Source of the DNA: Herbaspirillum autotrophicum
GTDB lineage: Bacteria > Pseudomonadota > Gammaproteobacteria > Burkholderiales > Burkholderiaceae_D
Direction: 5' to 3'
Length of the DNA: 64,000 bases
Assembly: GCF_001189915.1 (NCBI RefSeq)
Contig: NZ_LFLS01000019.1
Location: 51,151-115,150 of the forward strand
The translations under genes and the position numbers were made by a program. A model generated the notes under the pieces. That model did not search any database. It had not been told where the DNA came from and saw only the letters and a program-made list of their open reading frames with translations. Shown piece by piece: positions 1 to 7,491 of this stretch; within the stretch, counting starts at the first letter, position 1; every line of letters starts with the position of its first letter.

Positions 1-114
1 GCCGAGCGTGACGCGTGCCACCGGCACGCCGAGCGCCGGATTGAAGACATCGGCGTAACGGTCGTTGTTGCTGTCAACGCGACGGCCATTGATGAAGTGG
101 GTAATTGTTTCCAT
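1..114 (-). CDS. mmsA: CoA-acylating methylmalonate-semialdehyde dehydrogenase, N-terminal part only
   Basis: Only the first 38 codons are in the window; the gene runs off the left edge. The peptide begins METITHFINGRR and continues through RYADVFNPALGVPVARVTL, which is the typical N-terminus of the MmsA/IolA branch of the aldehyde dehydrogenase superfamily. Known family role: CoA-dependent oxidation of methylmalonate or malonate semialdehyde to propionyl-CoA or acetyl-CoA. AGGACG precedes the ATG as a ribosome binding site. It lies 13 nt downstream of the omega-aminotransferase gene on the same strand, so the two probably form one operon in which the aminotransferase makes the semialdehyde and MmsA consumes it. 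The catalytic Cys is outside the window, so activity cannot be judged. Confidence 0.85.
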   Translation of the reverse strand, partial: METITHFINGRRVDSNNDRYADVFNPALGVPVARVTLG

Positions 115-127
115 GTCGCGATACGTC

Positions 128-1450
128 CTAGTCCAGTGTTTTCAAAATGGCGGCGAGCTTGCCGAATAAATCGTCGATGTGTTTCTTTTCGATGATCAGC
201 GGTGGCGACAACGCAATGATGTCGCCGGTGACGCGAATCAGGACGCCGTCATTGAAGGCACGACGGAACGCATCGTAGGCGCGGGCGCCGACTTTGCCGG
301 GAATCGACGCCAGTTCGATGCCGACGATCATGCCGATGGTGCGAATGTCGATCACGTGCGGCAGACCGCGCAGCGCGTGCGCAGCATCTTGCCAGTAGTC
401 AGCCACGCTGCGGGCGTGTTCCAGAACGCCTTCCTGTTCGAACACATCGAGTGTCGCCAGGCCGGCGGCGCAGGCCAGCGGGTGGCCGGAATAGGTATAG
501 CCGTGGAACAGTTCGATACCGTCAGGACCGTTCATGAAGGCATCATGTACGTGCTTCTTGACGAATACCGCGCCCATTGGCACGACGCCGTTGGTCAGGC
601 CCTTGGCGGTGGTGACGATATCCGGTTCGACATCAAAGTAATCGAATGCGAACGGTGTACCGAGGCGACCGAAGCCGGTAATCACTTCATCGAAAATCAG
701 CAGGATGCCGTGCTTGGTGCAGAGTTCGCGCAAGCGTTTCAGGTAACCCTTGGGCGGAATCAGAACACCGGTGGAGCCGGCTACCGGTTCGACGATCACG
801 GCGGCGATGTTGGACGCATCGTGCAACGCCACCAGACGCTCGAGTTCATCGGCCAGATGTGCACCGTATTCGGGTTCGCCACGGGTGAAAGCGTTCTTTT
901 CCAGATTGTGGGTGTGCGGCAAATGATCGACGCCGGCCATCAAAGCGGTGCTGAAGGTTTTGCGGTTGCCGCCGATGCCGCCGACCGACATGCCGCCGAA
1001 GCCGACGCCGTGATAGCCGCGTTCACGGCCGATCATGCGGGTGCGGGTGGCATCGCCGCGCACGCGGTGATAGGCCAGCGCAATCTTGAGCGCAGTGTCG
1101 ACCGCTTCGGAACCGGAGCCGGTATAGAACACGTGATCGAAACGATTGCCGGTGTATTGCTTGATGCGTTCGGCCAGTTTGAAGGCATCCGGGTGACCGA
1201 GCTGGAACGAAGGTGCGTAATCCAGAGTGGCGACCGATTTCTGCACGGCGGCAACGATTTTCGGTTGCGCATGGCCGAGCGGTACACACCACAAGCCGGC
1301 GGTGCCGTCCAGAATCGCATTGCCGGCATCGTCGCGGTAATACATGCCCTCAGCCGATACCAGCATGCGCGGACTGGCTTTGAAATTGCGGTTGGCCGTA
1401 TACGGCATCCAGTAAGCGGACAGGTCGGAAGCTTTTGCAGGGCTGTTCAT
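128..1450 (-). CDS. omega-amino acid (beta-alanine)--pyruvate aminotransferase, class III
   Basis: A 440-residue class III PLP-dependent aminotransferase. Family hallmarks visible are the N-terminal YWMPYTANRNF block, the GSEAVDTALKIA segment that helps bind PLP phosphate, FDEVITGFGR, where the Asp contacts the pyridine nitrogen, and TTAKGLTNG, which carries the Schiff-base Lys. These match omega-amino acid:pyruvate aminotransferases, which move the amino group of beta-alanine or similar amines to pyruvate. The frame stays open upstream to 1519, with possible starts at 1462 and 1498. I chose 1450 because homologues start about ten residues before the YWMPYT block; no start has a strong Shine-Dalgarno. 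Divergent from the MocR gene and upstream of mmsA, which fits beta-alanine or related amine catabolism. Confidence 0.88.
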   Translation of the reverse strand: MNSPAKASDLSAYWMPYTANRNFKASPRMLVSAEGMYYRDDAGNAILDGTAGLWCVPLGHAQPKIVAAVQKSVATLDYAPSFQLGHPDAFKLAERIKQYTGNRFDHVFYTGSGSEAVDTALKIALAYHRVRGDATRTRMIGRERGYHGVGFGGMSVGGIGGNRKTFSTALMAGVDHLPHTHNLEKNAFTRGEPEYGAHLADELERLVALHDASNIAAVIVEPVAGSTGVLIPPKGYLKRLRELCTKHGILLIFDEVITGFGRLGTPFAFDYFDVEPDIVTTAKGLTNGVVPMGAVFVKKHVHDAFMNGPDGIELFHGYTYSGHPLACAAGLATLDVFEQEGVLEHARSVADYWQDAAHALRGLPHVIDIRTIGMIVGIELASIPGKVGARAYDAFRRAFNDGVLIRVTGDIIALSPPLIIEKKHIDDLFGKLAAILKTLD

Positions 1451-1538
1451 GGGGCGCACCATCGGCGAGTTGAGAATGATCTGATTATTGCGAGACATCA
1501 GCAATATTGTCAGATACACTTTTCAATTAGATGAAAAA

Positions 1539-1568
1539 CTGTATTGCCGTTTTTAATAATCTGTATTG
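1539..1568. promoter_or_regulatory. direct repeat CTGTATTG, candidate MocR operator
   Basis: CTGTATTG occurs at 1539-1546 and again at 1561-1568, a 22-bp step (two helical turns) in the AT-rich divergent promoter region between the aminotransferase and mocR genes. MocR/GabR-type regulators typically bind paired direct repeats in such regions. The assignment to the adjacent regulator is inference. Confidence 0.45.
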
Positions 1569-1594
1569 TTCACACTTCAAGGCTGGCAGCGACG

Positions 1595-3040
1595 ATGGCA
1601 AAAAATTCACGCAGCGGATTCCGTCTCGATTTGCAGAGAAACGGCCCTTCGCGGCTGGTCGAGCAAGTGGTCAATGGCCTTTCTCAGCTTATCGCTCAGG
1701 GCGAATTGCGGTCCGGCGAACGTTTGCCGTCGGTGCGCCAATTTGCCGAGGAGCACGATATCGGCGCCTCCACCGTGGTGGAAGCTTATGAACAACTGGT
1801 TGCCAGAAGTGTATTGGTAGCCCGGCGTGGCGCCGGCTTTTTCGTCGCCGCGCGCGGCACTCAGATCAGTCCGGCGCTGTCGTTCACGCCGCCCGAGCCG
1901 GTGATCGACTCGGCCTGGCTGCTATCCGAAATGTTTGCCGATGAACGGGTGCCGATCAAGGCCGGTTGCGGCTGGCTGCCGGGCAAGTGGCTGGACGATG
2001 AGGGCTTGCATCAGGCCGAGCGGCGCATCATCCGCTCGCCGGGAGCGCAGCAGGTCGGCTATGGTCATCCCTACGGTTATGCGCCCTTGCGGCAGATCAT
2101 CGCGCAATTTCTCGGCAACTGGTCGCTGGAAGTGTCGCTCGACCAGATCCTGACATCGCACGGTGCGACACAGGCGCTGGACCTGATCATCCGCACCATG
2201 GTCAAGCGCGGCGACACGGTGATGGTGGATGATCCCGGTTACTGCAATCTGATCGCCATGCTGAAGATGGCCGACCTCAACGTGATCGGCATTCCGCGCA
2301 CTCCGACCGGCATCGATACCGAGATGCTGGAAAATCTGGCGCGCATCCATCGGCCCAAACTGTTTTTCACCACCAGCGTGCTGCACAATCCGACCGGCAC
2401 GTCTTATACCCCGGCGTGTGCGATGCGGGTGTTGCAGGCCGCTGAGCGACATGGATTCTGGGTAGTGGAAGACGATATTTTCCGCGAACTGGGACAAGCC
2501 ACCGATCCCATGCTGGCAGCGCTCGATGGCTTGCAGCGCGTGATTTATGTCGGCAGTTATTCCAAGACCATCGCGCCCTCGCTGCGCGTGGGATTTGTGG
2601 TGTGCCAGCGCGAACTGGCACGGCAACTGGTGCATACCAAGATGGTATTGAGCCTGACCAATTCCGAAATCAATGAACGTCTGGTGCACAGTGTATTGAC
2701 CGAGGGTCATCACCGGCGCCATGTCGAAAGTCTGGCCGCCTCGCTGCTGGGGGCGCAGGCGCGGGTCAACGCCAAATTGACGGAAGCCGGACTGGTGCCG
2801 TTCACGACACCGCGCGGCGGCATGTTTTCATGGGCGCGCATGGAAAACAGTGCGCTGTCGGCACGCGATGTGGCCGACCTCGCACGGCAAAAAGGCATCT
2901 GGCTGGCGCCCGGCGACTTCTTTCATTTATCGCCGCCGGAACACCAGTGGTTTCGCTTCAATGTGGCCTACGCCGATGCCCCGGAATTGTTTGCATTTTT
3001 CCGCGAGTTACAGGCGCAGGCAGGTACTGCTTCAGCTTGA
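1595..3040 (+). CDS. MocR-family (GntR-HTH/aminotransferase) transcriptional regulator
   Basis: 481 residues with a GntR winged helix at about residues 10-80 (LRSGERLPSVRQFAEEHDIGA, then STVVEAYEQL) fused to a fold-type I aminotransferase domain. The PLP-lysine motif SYSKTIAPSLRVGF is present. MocR regulators sense PLP or an amino-compound aldimine and usually act on a divergent aminotransferase gene, which is the arrangement here. ATG 1595 (MAKNSRSGFRLDL) was preferred to the upstream in-frame ATG at 1544 because the GntR domain begins immediately after it and 1544 would run through the candidate operator. The 3' end overlaps the convergent DsbA-like gene by 9 bp. Confidence 0.88.
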   Translation: MAKNSRSGFRLDLQRNGPSRLVEQVVNGLSQLIAQGELRSGERLPSVRQFAEEHDIGASTVVEAYEQLVARSVLVARRGAGFFVAARGTQISPALSFTPPEPVIDSAWLLSEMFADERVPIKAGCGWLPGKWLDDEGLHQAERRIIRSPGAQQVGYGHPYGYAPLRQIIAQFLGNWSLEVSLDQILTSHGATQALDLIIRTMVKRGDTVMVDDPGYCNLIAMLKMADLNVIGIPRTPTGIDTEMLENLARIHRPKLFFTTSVLHNPTGTSYTPACAMRVLQAAERHGFWVVEDDIFRELGQATDPMLAALDGLQRVIYVGSYSKTIAPSLRVGFVVCQRELARQLVHTKMVLSLTNSEINERLVHSVLTEGHHRRHVESLAASLLGAQARVNAKLTEAGLVPFTTPRGGMFSWARMENSALSARDVADLARQKGIWLAPGDFFHLSPPEHQWFRFNVAYADAPELFAFFRELQAQAGTASA

Positions 3041-3700
3041 ACTCAGTGCGGCTGGTGCCGCCGCTGCCGGAGTGTATTGGCGCAAATGGTCGCGCCATTC
3101 TTCCGGACGTCCGAGCCAGTGGCCGGTATCAAAAGCATGCATGCGGCCATCCTGCTCCAGCACGAAGGTCGGAAAGCCATGCCCGCCGACACGCGCCAGC
3201 AATTGCCGGCTGGCGTCGATATGCGGTTGCAGTTCTTCCTGTTCGACGCGCTGGTATTCACGGGCAAAAGCTTCCCAGTCGACCCCGAGTTCCACCGCCA
3301 GCGCAGTCAGCACATCGCGGTCGGCAATCCGGCGGCCTTCGACATAATGCGCAATCTGCATCCGCGCCAGCAGATCGAGCCCGCGCCCGGTCAGCGTCTG
3401 CACTGCCAGAATGGCAGTGATCGGCGGTGCCGAGTCGAACACCGCCTTGGGATCCAGCAACAGGCCGTCGAAATAGGCTTCGCTGAAGACTTGCCCGGTC
3501 AGTGCCGCAATGCGGTGATCATGCGGCATGACATAGTTGCGCAGCGTCGGACTGACGGTTTGCCGGTTGTTGCCGGTCATCATGCCGCCGGCGTGCGCCA
3601 CCACTTCGATGACGTCACGTGCGCTCGCCACCAATGGTGCCGCGCCGTAACACCAGCCGCACAACGGATCGTAAATGTAATGCAATACCGGGCTGCTCAT
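3032..3700 (-). CDS. DsbA-family (FrnE-like) thiol oxidoreductase, cytoplasmic
   Basis: 222 residues. The N-terminus YIYDPLCGWCYGAAP carries a CGWC active-site pair (Cys14/Cys17), and GFPTFVL near residue 175 supplies the cis-proline loop of a thioredoxin fold; the helical insertion between them matches the DsbA/FrnE (COG3531-like) group. There is no signal peptide, so it probably acts in the cytoplasm, unlike classical DsbA. AAGGAGAAGCAC just upstream gives a good ribosome binding site. It is followed on the same strand, going upstream, by the NAD(P)-binding gene at 3729-4340 (28-nt gap) and may be the last gene of that operon. The substrate is not visible from sequence. Confidence 0.82.
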   Translation of the reverse strand: MSSPVLHYIYDPLCGWCYGAAPLVASARDVIEVVAHAGGMMTGNNRQTVSPTLRNYVMPHDHRIAALTGQVFSEAYFDGLLLDPKAVFDSAPPITAILAVQTLTGRGLDLLARMQIAHYVEGRRIADRDVLTALAVELGVDWEAFAREYQRVEQEELQPHIDASRQLLARVGGHGFPTFVLEQDGRMHAFDTGHWLGRPEEWRDHLRQYTPAAAAPAALSSS

Positions 3701-3728
3701 GTGCTTCTCCTTGTCCTGATGTCCGACC

Positions 3729-4340
3729 TTAGTACCCTACGGTGAATCGTTGCCGCGCGTGTTGTGGTTGCTCGATTTCATCGAGCATGGCGATCGCGTA
3801 ATCTTCCATGCTGATCCAGCTTTTGCCGCCGGCATCCGTCAACAACTGATCCTTGCCGAGACGGAATTTTCCGGTACGTGCACCCGGTGTAAACAGTGCC
3901 GACGGTGACAGGAAGGTCCAGTCCAGCGTCGCTTCATTGCGCAGATTTTCGAGGAAGGTACGACCTGCCAGCGCTTCCGGTTTGTACTCGGCCGGGAATT
4001 GCGGAGTATCGACCAGCGCTGCGCCGGGAGCGACTTCCAGGCTGCCGGCACCGCCGACCACCAGCAAGCGCTTGACGCCGGCCTGCTTGACCGGACCCAG
4101 CACATCTTGCGCGCCGATGGTGGCGAAGCGGCCGCTGCTGATCACGACGTCATGTCCCTTGAGTGCGGCGGTCAGTGCCGCGCTGTCGTGCACGTCGACG
4201 CTGACGGCGGTGACGCCGGCGCGTTTGGCAATGGTGTCCGTGTTGCGGGCGATGGCGGTAACGCTGTGATGACGACGCAGGGCTTCTTCCAGAAGACGGC
4301 TGCCGACATTGCCGCTGGCACCGATGATGGCGATGTTCAT
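3729..4340 (-). CDS. NAD(P)H-binding Rossmann protein (NmrA/COG2910-type)
   Basis: 203 residues. It starts MNIAIIGASGNVGSRLLEEAL, a GxxGxxG dinucleotide-binding fingerprint at the extreme N-terminus, and continues as an atypical short-chain dehydrogenase of the NAD(P)H-binding/NmrA-like group (KQAGVKRLLVVGGAGSLEV, TFLSPSALFTPG). The Tyr-x3-Lys catalytic pair of classical SDRs is not apparent, so it may be a redox sensor or a quinone/flavin reductase-like enzyme. ATG 4340 was chosen over 4370 because AAAGGAAA lies just upstream of it and the Rossmann strand starts there. It lies 49 nt downstream of the exported MBL-fold gene and both probably answer to the divergent LysR. Confidence 0.8.
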   Translation of the reverse strand: MNIAIIGASGNVGSRLLEEALRRHHSVTAIARNTDTIAKRAGVTAVSVDVHDSAALTAALKGHDVVISSGRFATIGAQDVLGPVKQAGVKRLLVVGGAGSLEVAPGAALVDTPQFPAEYKPEALAGRTFLENLRNEATLDWTFLSPSALFTPGARTGKFRLGKDQLLTDAGGKSWISMEDYAIAMLDEIEQPQHARQRFTVGY

Positions 4341-4389
4341 ATAATTTCCTTTAACAAGAGGGGACTTCATTATTGCGGTCGGGAATGCC

Positions 4390-5286
4390 TTACCACTTCA
4401 TTTCGCCCTTGGCGATTTTGGCACTCAGGTTGAGGGATGATTCTTCGTGCGCTGCCGGAAAACGTTTCTTCATGGCTGCAATGAGTTCGGCAGAATTTGC
4501 CGCCCGTGCGGTTTCTGCATCAAAGGCCTTGATGTAATCGCGGGTGTACTTCACCGCCGCTACTGTCATTGGCGTACCGGCGGCAAAGTGTCCCGGGACG
4601 ACGGTCTTCGGATGCAGGTGTTCGATTTGCGCCAGCGTCGCCAGCCAGTCCTGATGCGACTGTGCAGTTTGCGTATCGGCCATCCACACATGCAGATTGC
4701 CAGCCACCACGACACCGCCGACCACTGCTTTGATCGATGGAATCCAGACGAAACTGCGATCCGGTTGCGGACCCTTGAGACCCATCACATTCAGTGTCTT
4801 GCCTTCCAGGGTCAGCCGGTCACCTTGCAATACTTCCGGCACGATCAGCGTTTCCGGTTTGTCGGCGGCCAGTTGCGGACCCCAGAAGCCGAGCTTGGCT
4901 TGCATGGTTTCCTTGATATGCGCCACGGTCTGTGGCGTGGCCCAGACCGGAACGTCCGGATAGGCCGCCTTGATGGTCGCGAGACCGAAGTAATAGTCAG
5001 GATCGCCATGGCTGATGTAAATCGCCACCAGTTTCTTGCCGCTGGCGCGGATTTTCTCGACCACCTGTGCTGCCTGGGTACGGCCGAACTGAGCGTCGAC
5101 CAGAATCGCGTCGTGCTGGCCGCTGACCAGCACCGAAGAGACCGGGAAGATGGCGCTGTCGCCCGGATTGTAGACATCCAGCGTCAGCGCGGGAGCGGAT
5201 GCCGGTGTTGCGGCACTGGCCGGGGCGGCACTGATGACGCCGGCGACAGCCATGGTGAAGAGCAGGGAGCGAATAAGGGTGTTCAT
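4390..5286 (-). CDS. exported metallo-beta-lactamase-fold hydrolase
   Basis: 298 residues with a Sec signal peptide (RSLLFTMAVAGVISAAPASA, cleavage expected near residue 25). The MBL fold shows as VDAQFGR, then ISHGDPDYYFGL in the place of the HxHxDH metal motif, and a late VVPGHFAAG. The first motif is S-H-G-D-x-D-Y rather than H-x-H-x-D-H, a variant seen in a subgroup of MBL-fold proteins, so one metal site may differ from classical lactamases. Substrate unknown; periplasmic location is inferred from the signal. Divergent from the LysR gene at 5393, with a 106-bp shared promoter region. Confidence 0.78.
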   Translation of the reverse strand: MNTLIRSLLFTMAVAGVISAAPASAATPASAPALTLDVYNPGDSAIFPVSSVLVSGQHDAILVDAQFGRTQAAQVVEKIRASGKKLVAIYISHGDPDYYFGLATIKAAYPDVPVWATPQTVAHIKETMQAKLGFWGPQLAADKPETLIVPEVLQGDRLTLEGKTLNVMGLKGPQPDRSFVWIPSIKAVVGGVVVAGNLHVWMADTQTAQSHQDWLATLAQIEHLHPKTVVPGHFAAGTPMTVAAVKYTRDYIKAFDAETARAANSAELIAAMKKRFPAAHEESSLNLSAKIAKGEMKW

Positions 5287-5344
5287 GAATTTCCGATGCG
5301 ATTAGTAATTCGACAAGCAAAAGAATAAAACTTTATTAAGCTCA

Positions 5345-5384
5345 GAAAAACCGCATAATTGAACATAGTTTGTTTCTGAAATCG
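5345..5384 (+). promoter_or_regulatory. promoter/operator element, copy 1 of a duplicated LysR control region
   Basis: A 40-bp block beginning GAAAAACCGCATAAT and ending AATCG lies just before the first LysR gene. 33 of 40 positions match the block at 7431-7470 before the second LysR gene. CATAAT is a plausible -10 with TTTATT 16 nt upstream. Conservation outside coding DNA suggests a functional promoter and LysR binding site that was duplicated with the gene. Confidence 0.55.
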
Positions 5385-5392
5385 GTCAAATC

Positions 5393-6298
5393 ATGGATAA
5401 ATTGACGGCAATGCAAGTGTTTGTCGCGGTGGTCGATAGCGGCAGCCAGTCGGCGGCATCGGTGCAACTGGACTTGTCGCGTCCGGTGGTGTCGCGTTAT
5501 CTGGCAGAACTGGAAGAATGGGTCGGCGCCCGTTTGCTGCACCGGACCACCCGTCGCCTGAGTCTGACGCCGGCCGGCGCTGACATTCTGGAACGCAGTC
5601 GCAAAATGCTGGAATTCGCCGGCGACATGCAAAGCGCCGTGCACCAGCCGCAACAGGCGCCGCGCGGTTTGCTGCGCATCACCGCCAGCACCTCATTTGC
5701 TCAGATGCAACTGGCGCAGGTGGTCGCGGACTATGGCGCGCGCTATCCCGAGGTAGCGGTGGACATGGTGATACTTGATCGCACCGTCAATCTGATCGAA
5801 GACCGGATTGATCTGGCGATTCGCATTACCAACCGGCTTGATCCGAATCTGATCGCGCGCAAGTTATCGGTGTGTCGTTCGGTGGTGTGCGCTTCACCGG
5901 CCTATCTGCATAAACATCCGAAGCCGTTGCGGGTGGAAGATCTGGCTTTGCACAATTGCCTGACGCATTCGTATGTCGGCAAAAGCCTGTGGCAATTCAC
6001 GCGCGATGGCGAGCCGAGTTCGGTGGCGGTCAGCGGCAATATCAGCGCCAATGAATCGATGGTCTTGTTGCATGCGGCGCTGGCCGGCGCCGGCATTGCA
6101 TTTCTGCCGACTTATTCGGCCGGGCCGCTGATTCGCAGCGGCAAGCTGGTGGCCTTGCTGCCGGAGTATGAGCCAAGCCAGCTGGATATCTACGGCGTAT
6201 ATGCCTCGCGCCGGCATATGTCGGCAGCATTGCGCAGCATGCTGGACTTTCTGGCCGAACGGCTGACGCTGACACCGGTCTGGGATGCGCCGGCGTAA
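5393..6298 (+). CDS. LysR-family transcriptional regulator (paralogue 1)
   Basis: 301 residues: an N-terminal winged HTH (AMQVFVAVVDSGSQSAASVQL, with EEWVGARLLHRTTRRLSLT as the wing and linker helix) and a LysR substrate-binding domain. It is strongly similar along its whole length to the LysR protein at 7492-8388, including identical VGARLLHRTTRRLSLT, SRYLAELEEW, NCLTH, GKSLWQF, GNISANE and IYGVYASRR blocks, so the two are paralogues. It is divergent from the exported MBL-fold/NAD(P)-binding genes, its probable targets, and convergent with the isocyanide synthase gene, whose stop lies 22 nt from its own. Effector unknown. Confidence 0.88.
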   Translation: MDKLTAMQVFVAVVDSGSQSAASVQLDLSRPVVSRYLAELEEWVGARLLHRTTRRLSLTPAGADILERSRKMLEFAGDMQSAVHQPQQAPRGLLRITASTSFAQMQLAQVVADYGARYPEVAVDMVILDRTVNLIEDRIDLAIRITNRLDPNLIARKLSVCRSVVCASPAYLHKHPKPLRVEDLALHNCLTHSYVGKSLWQFTRDGEPSSVAVSGNISANESMVLLHAALAGAGIAFLPTYSAGPLIRSGKLVALLPEYEPSQLDIYGVYASRRHMSAALRSMLDFLAERLTLTPVWDAPA

Positions 6299-6320
6299 TC
6301 GCGAACCGTTCGGCGCTGCG

Positions 6321-7316
6321 TCACGATGCCAGACGGCCAGGCTGATGAGTCCGGCTCGCGGCAGATTCTGGCGGCATCAGATAGTGGCTCGGCCGGCCGT
6401 TGATGCTGGCCAGTTTGCCACCGAGAGCGATGACTTCGCTGCGCTTCATCAACACGAAGTGATCGCCGGTATTCACCGCGACGCCATGCCACGGCGTGAG
6501 CCAGTCATCTCTGCTGGGCATCATGTGAATGCCCATTTTGATACTGCTTGCTGCTTGCGGATGGATCGACAAGCGGATTGCCTGCGGGAACAAATCCGCT
6601 AACAAATCACCCCATGCCCAACTGCGCTGTATCACGCCGCAGGCTCTGGTTTTGGTATCGTTTTGCAAGGCAGTGCGCGAGCCGCGATAGTCAGGCGTCA
6701 GGCCGTCTTCAAACAGAAAGCGGGTGATCGCGCGATACAACAGAACGCCGCCCTCACTGCGCATCAGGCTGGTTCTGATGACTTCCAGCGGCTGCGCATA
6801 GCGTTCGATCAGATGCGTGCGCAACCGGGCATGATCGTTGGCGCAAGCGGAAAAGGCGGGCACATCTTCCAGGTTGAACAGACTGACATGGGTAATGCCG
6901 GTTTCATCCATAAGGCATTGCAAGGTGTCACGGTAAGCGCTGATGTTGTCATCGCTGATGCGCACCAGATCACCGAACACCCGGCCATCAGAACAGATCC
7001 TGATGGTTGCGCCGGGCGGATAGAAAAGACGAATGCGCTGGCACACCTGATTCAAGAAAATGATCGATATTTTTTCCGCCATGTCCGGCAACACGCCAAG
7101 TATTTTATCGGGGTTGGGCGACTTGGCCGGAAATGCCGGCAGTACGAATTCAATGGTTGCGCCGGCATCGATGAAGGACTTGATGCGCGGTATCTGTACT
7201 TGCAGCACCTGTCTGATTTCTGCCGTTTCGGATCCGTGCCGGCGCAGTTCGGGATAGCGCCGGCGGTAGTACATGAACTCTCTTAATACCTGCATGGCAA
7301 TCGCTGTCGTATTCAT
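6321..7316 (-). CDS. isocyanide (isonitrile) synthase, DIT1/PvcA family
   Basis: 331 residues, the usual size for PvcA/IsnA. The family signature FPAKSPNPDK (residues 62-71) followed by LGVLPDM (73-79) is present, as are ICSDGRVFGDLV, RLSIHPQ and DDWLTPWHGVAV, all characteristic DIT1/PvcA blocks. Known members convert the amino group of L-Tyr or L-Trp to an isonitrile using ribulose-5-phosphate as carbon donor. ATG 7316 has GAGGT upstream; the open frame reaches 7493 but that extension is low-complexity Phe/Asn-rich and overlaps the divergent LysR promoter. No PvcB-type Fe(II)/2-oxoglutarate oxygenase or glycosyltransferase lies next to it, so it is an orphan synthase. It sits between two paralogous LysR genes; the divergent one at 7492 is the likely regulator. 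Amino-acid substrate unknown. Confidence 0.88.
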   Translation of the reverse strand: MNTTAIAMQVLREFMYYRRRYPELRRHGSETAEIRQVLQVQIPRIKSFIDAGATIEFVLPAFPAKSPNPDKILGVLPDMAEKISIIFLNQVCQRIRLFYPPGATIRICSDGRVFGDLVRISDDNISAYRDTLQCLMDETGITHVSLFNLEDVPAFSACANDHARLRTHLIERYAQPLEVIRTSLMRSEGGVLLYRAITRFLFEDGLTPDYRGSRTALQNDTKTRACGVIQRSWAWGDLLADLFPQAIRLSIHPQAASSIKMGIHMMPSRDDWLTPWHGVAVNTGDHFVLMKRSEVIALGGKLASINGRPSHYLMPPESAASRTHQPGRLAS

Positions 7317-7430
7317 GATGGGACCTCGTTTCTGAAAGATCTGTCGAAAACAAATTGGAAAAAACAGGAAATGATTCGAAAAAAACCGGGAAGAGATTGG
7401 TGAGTTCAGATTAGTCATTTCCTTGTTTTT

Positions 7431-7470
7431 GAAAAACCGCATAATGAAAAACAGTTTGTTCCCGGAATCG
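7431..7470 (+). promoter_or_regulatory. promoter/operator element, copy 2 of a duplicated LysR control region
   Basis: Same element as at 5345-5384 (33 of 40 positions identical, first 15 identical). CATAAT at 7440-7445 is a candidate -10, with TTTCCT 16 nt upstream. It ends 21 nt before the ATG of the second LysR gene and lies in the divergent region shared with the isocyanide synthase. Confidence 0.55.
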
Positions 7471-7491
7471 TTGCAGATAGGCAAAGGTGGC

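Noticed and set aside
179..1534. Long open frame on the plus strand opposite the aminotransferase gene
   Set aside because: Its product has biased, non-protein-like composition, no family motifs and no ribosome binding site. It is a by-product of GC-rich third positions in the real gene.
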